NCBI GenBank assembly: GCA_937894185.1
Contig: CALCSA010000120.1
Location: 1-5,931 of the forward strand
DNA length: 5,931 nt
Direction of reading: 5' to 3'
From: an uncultured Clostridia bacterium
Lineage (GTDB): Bacteria > Bacillota > Clostridia > Oscillospirales > Ruminococcaceae
The notes under the pieces are model-generated. The model made no database searches, was not told where the DNA came from, and saw nothing but the letters and a program-made list of their open reading frames with translations. A program made the translations under genes and the position numbers. This document shows, one piece after another, positions 3,291 to 5,931 of the stretch (its first letter is position 1; the number at the start of each line of letters is the position of its first letter).

Positions 3291-5931
3291 ATGAAGCAAT
3301 TTTCCAGGCTCTTGGAGCATTCTCCCGGTTATGCAAAGCTACTGGGATGCGTCAAATCGCATTTTACCCCGGTGCTGGCAACGGGGCTGGGAGCCATTCA
3401 CAAAGCACACTACATCTATTCGCTGTGCAGGGCCACCGGCCGCACGGCTCACGTTCTTGTACCCAACGAGGCCATGGCCTCCAAGCTCTGCGAGGACCTC
3501 AACACCCTGTTTGGGGAGGAGGCAGCCCTTGTGCTGCCAGCACGGGAACTGACCTTCCGCAATGTGGAAGGCGCCTCCCACGAATACGAGCACGTCCGGC
3601 TGGGGGTGCTGGGCCGGCTGATTCAGAAGGACCTGACGGTGGTGATCTCCCCGGTGGAAGGGGCGGTGCAGTACACCCTTCCCCCAAAGGTGTTCCGCCA
3701 GCGCACCCGGATTTTGACTCCGGGGATGGAGCAGGAAGTGGAGGCTCTGGCCAATCTGTTGGTGGCGGCGGGATATGCCCGCTCGGAACAGGTGGAGGGA
3801 GTCGCACAGTTTTCTGTCCGCGGGGGACTGCTGGACTTCTTCCCCCCTCAGGCTCCCGCCCCTTACCGGGTGGAGTTTTGGGGGGATGAGATCGACACCA
3901 TCGCCTTTTTTGATCCCGCCACCCAGCGTCGGACCACCACGGTGGAGCAGGCGGAGATCACCCCTGCCCGGGAAGCTCTCATCGGCGATTCCGGGGCCTT
4001 TGTGGAGATGCTGGAGGAGCGCAAAAAAAGCCTGCGGGGAAAATACGGGGCTCTGGCCAAGGAACAGATCGACAAAGACATCGCCCACTTGAGGGATATA
4101 GGCTCCCTGCCCGCCGCCGATAAATATCTGCCCCTGCTCTACGACAATCCCGCCACCATCTTCGACTACACCGCCGACAGTATGCTCTTTCTCTGCGAGC
4201 CGGTCAGCATCAAGGAAAACCTGAAGAACGCCTCCTACCAACATCAGGAGGATTTGACCGACCTGTTGGAGCAGGGAGTCCTGTTCCGGGGATGCGATGC
4301 CTTTTCCATTGACTTCACCGATATCCTGCGCCGGGTGGAGGAGCAGTGCACCGTTTTTCTGGATACCTTCACCCGCTCCTTAAGCGAGGTAACCCTGCGG
4401 GAGATGATCTCGCAGAGTCCGGTGCAGCTTTCGGTCTGGAGCGGGGAGTACCGCTTTCTGAAAGAGGATATCGAGGGCTATCTGGAGCGGAACTGCTGCG
4501 TGGTTATCTTTGGGGGACAGCCCCGGGCCTGCGCCGCTCTCTGCGCCGATTTGGCCGGGGATGGCATCCCCGCCACCGTGGTGGAGGATTTGGCAAGGCC
4601 GGTGCCGGGGCGGGTTTTCTTGTTGGAAGGTACCCTTTCCGCCGGGATGGAATACCCCGAACTGGACCTTGTAATCCTCACCCATTCCAAGATGGCGGCT
4701 CCCAAGCAGAAGAAGGTTCGCCGGAGCAAGGAAGGCAAAAAGATCAAAGTCCTCTCCGATTTGGCGGTAGGGGACTATGTGGTGCATTCCAGCCACGGCA
4801 TCGGTGTGTTTGAGGGAATTGTCAAGCGCAACATTCACGGAGTCGTCAAGGATTACCTGAAAATCCGTTATTCCGGCACCGATATGCTCTTTGTCCCCGT
4901 CACCCAGCTGGATTTGGTCAGCAAGTACATCGGAGGCAGCGAAAACTCCCGAGTGCGGCTCAACAAGCTTAACTCGGCCGAGTGGCAGAAGGTTCGCTCC
5001 CGGGTCAAGTCCGCCGTCAAGGATATGGCCAAGGAGCTGATTGCCCTTTACGCCAAGCGGATGAACACCCCCGGCTTTGCCTTCTCGGAGGACGACGACC
5101 TCCAGCGGGATTTTGAGGCCCGCTTCCCCTTTGAAGAAACAGATGACCAGCTCCGCTGCATTGAGGAAATCAAAGGGGATATGCAGTCGCCCTCTCCCAT
5201 GGACCGGCTTCTCTGCGGGGATGTGGGGTTCGGCAAAACAGAGGTGGCCTTGCGGGCAATCTTCAAATGCGTGCTGGACGGCAAGCAGTGCGCCGTGCTG
5301 GTTCCCACCACCATTCTGGCCTGGCAGCACTATCAGACCTTCCTCCAGCGGCTGGAGGGCTTTCCCATTACGGTGGAGCTGCTCTCCCGCTTTAAAACCC
5401 CCAGAGAACAGGCGGACATCATCAGCCGCCTGAAAAAAGGTCAGGTGGACATCGTCATCGGAACCCACCGTCTGGTGCAGAAGGATGTGATCTTTAAGGA
5501 TTTAGGCCTCTGCATCATCGATGAGGAGCAGCGCTTTGGGGTGGCCCACAAGGAAAAGTTCAAGGAGATGCGGGGCAACGTGGACGTGCTCACCCTGTCC
5601 GCCACCCCCATTCCCCGCACCCTCAACATGGCTATGAGCGGCATCAGGGACATGAGCATCATCGAGGAAGCCCCGCAGGATCGGGTTCCCGTCCAGACCT
5701 ATGTGCTGGAGCACGACGAAGGGGTGATTCTCAACGCCATTCAGAAGGAGCTGCGCCGGGGCGGACAGGTATTTTACCTCCACAACCGGGTGGACTCCAT
5801 CGATTCCCGGGCCGCCAAGCTCCTCGAAATGCTGCCGGAAGCGCGGATTATGACCGCCCACGGCAGAATCGGGGAGGAGCGGCTCTCGGAAATATGGCAG
5901 AAGCTGGTGGAGCAGGAAATCGACATTCTGG
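3291..5931 (+). CDS. mfd: Transcription-repair coupling factor Mfd (3' end outside window)
   Basis: An ATP-driven DNA translocase that pushes stalled RNA polymerase off damaged DNA and recruits UvrA for nucleotide excision repair. The frame is unbroken for 880 residues to the right edge; full-length Mfd is about 1,150-1,200 residues. Domains in order: the UvrB-like N-terminal module (about 1-340, with VISPVEGAVQYTLPP and the VRGGLLDFFPP region); a less conserved middle; a basic linker (KQKKVRRSKEGKKIK) leading to the RNA-polymerase-interacting domain, starting DYVVHSSHGIGVFEG (from 495); then the RecG-like motor with Walker A GDVGFGKTE (643-651, K649), the Walker B box DEEQ (744-747) with RFGV after it, SATPIPRT (from 770), GGQVFYLHNRV and TAHGRIGEE. 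The remaining motor motifs, the TRG element and the C-terminal UvrA-masking domain lie beyond the window. mfd has its own promoter and structured leader. No pth lies directly upstream, where many Firmicutes carry it. Confidence 0.97.
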   Translation, partial: MKQFSRLLEHSPGYAKLLGCVKSHFTPVLATGLGAIHKAHYIYSLCRATGRTAHVLVPNEAMASKLCEDLNTLFGEEAALVLPARELTFRNVEGASHEYEHVRLGVLGRLIQKDLTVVISPVEGAVQYTLPPKVFRQRTRILTPGMEQEVEALANLLVAAGYARSEQVEGVAQFSVRGGLLDFFPPQAPAPYRVEFWGDEIDTIAFFDPATQRRTTTVEQAEITPAREALIGDSGAFVEMLEERKKSLRGKYGALAKEQIDKDIAHLRDIGSLPAADKYLPLLYDNPATIFDYTADSMLFLCEPVSIKENLKNASYQHQEDLTDLLEQGVLFRGCDAFSIDFTDILRRVEEQCTVFLDTFTRSLSEVTLREMISQSPVQLSVWSGEYRFLKEDIEGYLERNCCVVIFGGQPRACAALCADLAGDGIPATVVEDLARPVPGRVFLLEGTLSAGMEYPELDLVILTHSKMAAPKQKKVRRSKEGKKIKVLSDLAVGDYVVHSSHGIGVFEGIVKRNIHGVVKDYLKIRYSGTDMLFVPVTQLDLVSKYIGGSENSRVRLNKLNSAEWQKVRSRVKSAVKDMAKELIALYAKRMNTPGFAFSEDDDLQRDFEARFPFEETDDQLRCIEEIKGDMQSPSPMDRLLCGDVGFGKTEVALRAIFKCVLDGKQCAVLVPTTILAWQHYQTFLQRLEGFPITVELLSRFKTPREQADIISRLKKGQVDIVIGTHRLVQKDVIFKDLGLCIIDEEQRFGVAHKEKFKEMRGNVDVLTLSATPIPRTLNMAMSGIRDMSIIEEAPQDRVPVQTYVLEHDEGVILNAIQKELRRGGQVFYLHNRVDSIDSRAAKLLEMLPEARIMTAHGRIGEERLSEIWQKLVEQEIDIL

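Noticed and set aside
3275..3889. Open frame on the + strand starting just before mfd (MDRSFYEAIF...)
   Set aside because: It overlaps mfd in another frame. Its translation becomes glycine/proline/arginine-rich and protein-like order is lost, while the mfd frame carries conserved motifs from its start.
4380..5468. Long open frame of 362 codons on the - strand inside mfd
   Set aside because: Mfd on the + strand is certain from its motifs; this frame is the codon-bias shadow and shows no family features. The same applies to the - strand frame at 3339-4244.
1..5931. CRISPR arrays, insertion sequences, attachment sites, tRNA or rRNA genes
   Set aside because: No regularly spaced repeats, transposase or integrase motifs, terminal inverted repeats with target duplications, or tRNA-like cloverleaf sequences were seen on either strand.

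Overview
The window looks like a stretch of chromosome from a GC-rich, Gram-positive anaerobe of the Clostridia, most plausibly an Oscillospirales (Ruminococcaceae/Oscillospiraceae) gut bacterium. The reasons are strong AGGAGG-type ribosome binding sites 5-9 bases before each start, GC-biased third codon positions, extended -10 promoters (TGnTATAAT), and the resemblance of the proteins to Firmicutes families. This placement is an inference from sequence style and recalled family features; no search was run. All protein genes lie on the + strand. I see no mobile element, CRISPR array, tRNA or rRNA.

Layout. (1) 1-737: the 3' part of argS (arginyl-tRNA synthetase), cut by the left edge. (2) 826-2025: a divergent protein of the homocysteine S-methyltransferase family. 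It has lost the paired zinc-binding cysteines and ends in what looks like the remnant of a pterin-binding domain. (3) 2113-2685: a conserved but uncharacterised protein resembling family 9 carbohydrate-binding modules. (4) 2686-3290: about 600 bases that are not empty. They hold an extended -10 promoter, a hairpin-rich leader or small RNA, a 47-codon gene for a tiny single-pass membrane protein starting with TTG, a factor-independent terminator, a second extended -10 promoter, and a mfd leader packed with inverted repeats and mutually exclusive pairings. (5) 3291-5931: mfd, the transcription-repair coupling factor, open to the right edge and lacking its last part.

How the pieces relate. argS, the methyltransferase-like gene and the CBM9-like gene follow each other with short gaps, their own strong ribosome binding sites and no convincing terminator between them, so they may share transcripts. 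The membrane mini-protein and mfd each appear to be separate units with their own promoters. argS and mfd are housekeeping genes. The parts most worth a second look are the methyltransferase-like protein with an altered metal site, the mini-protein with its structured leader, and the mfd leader.
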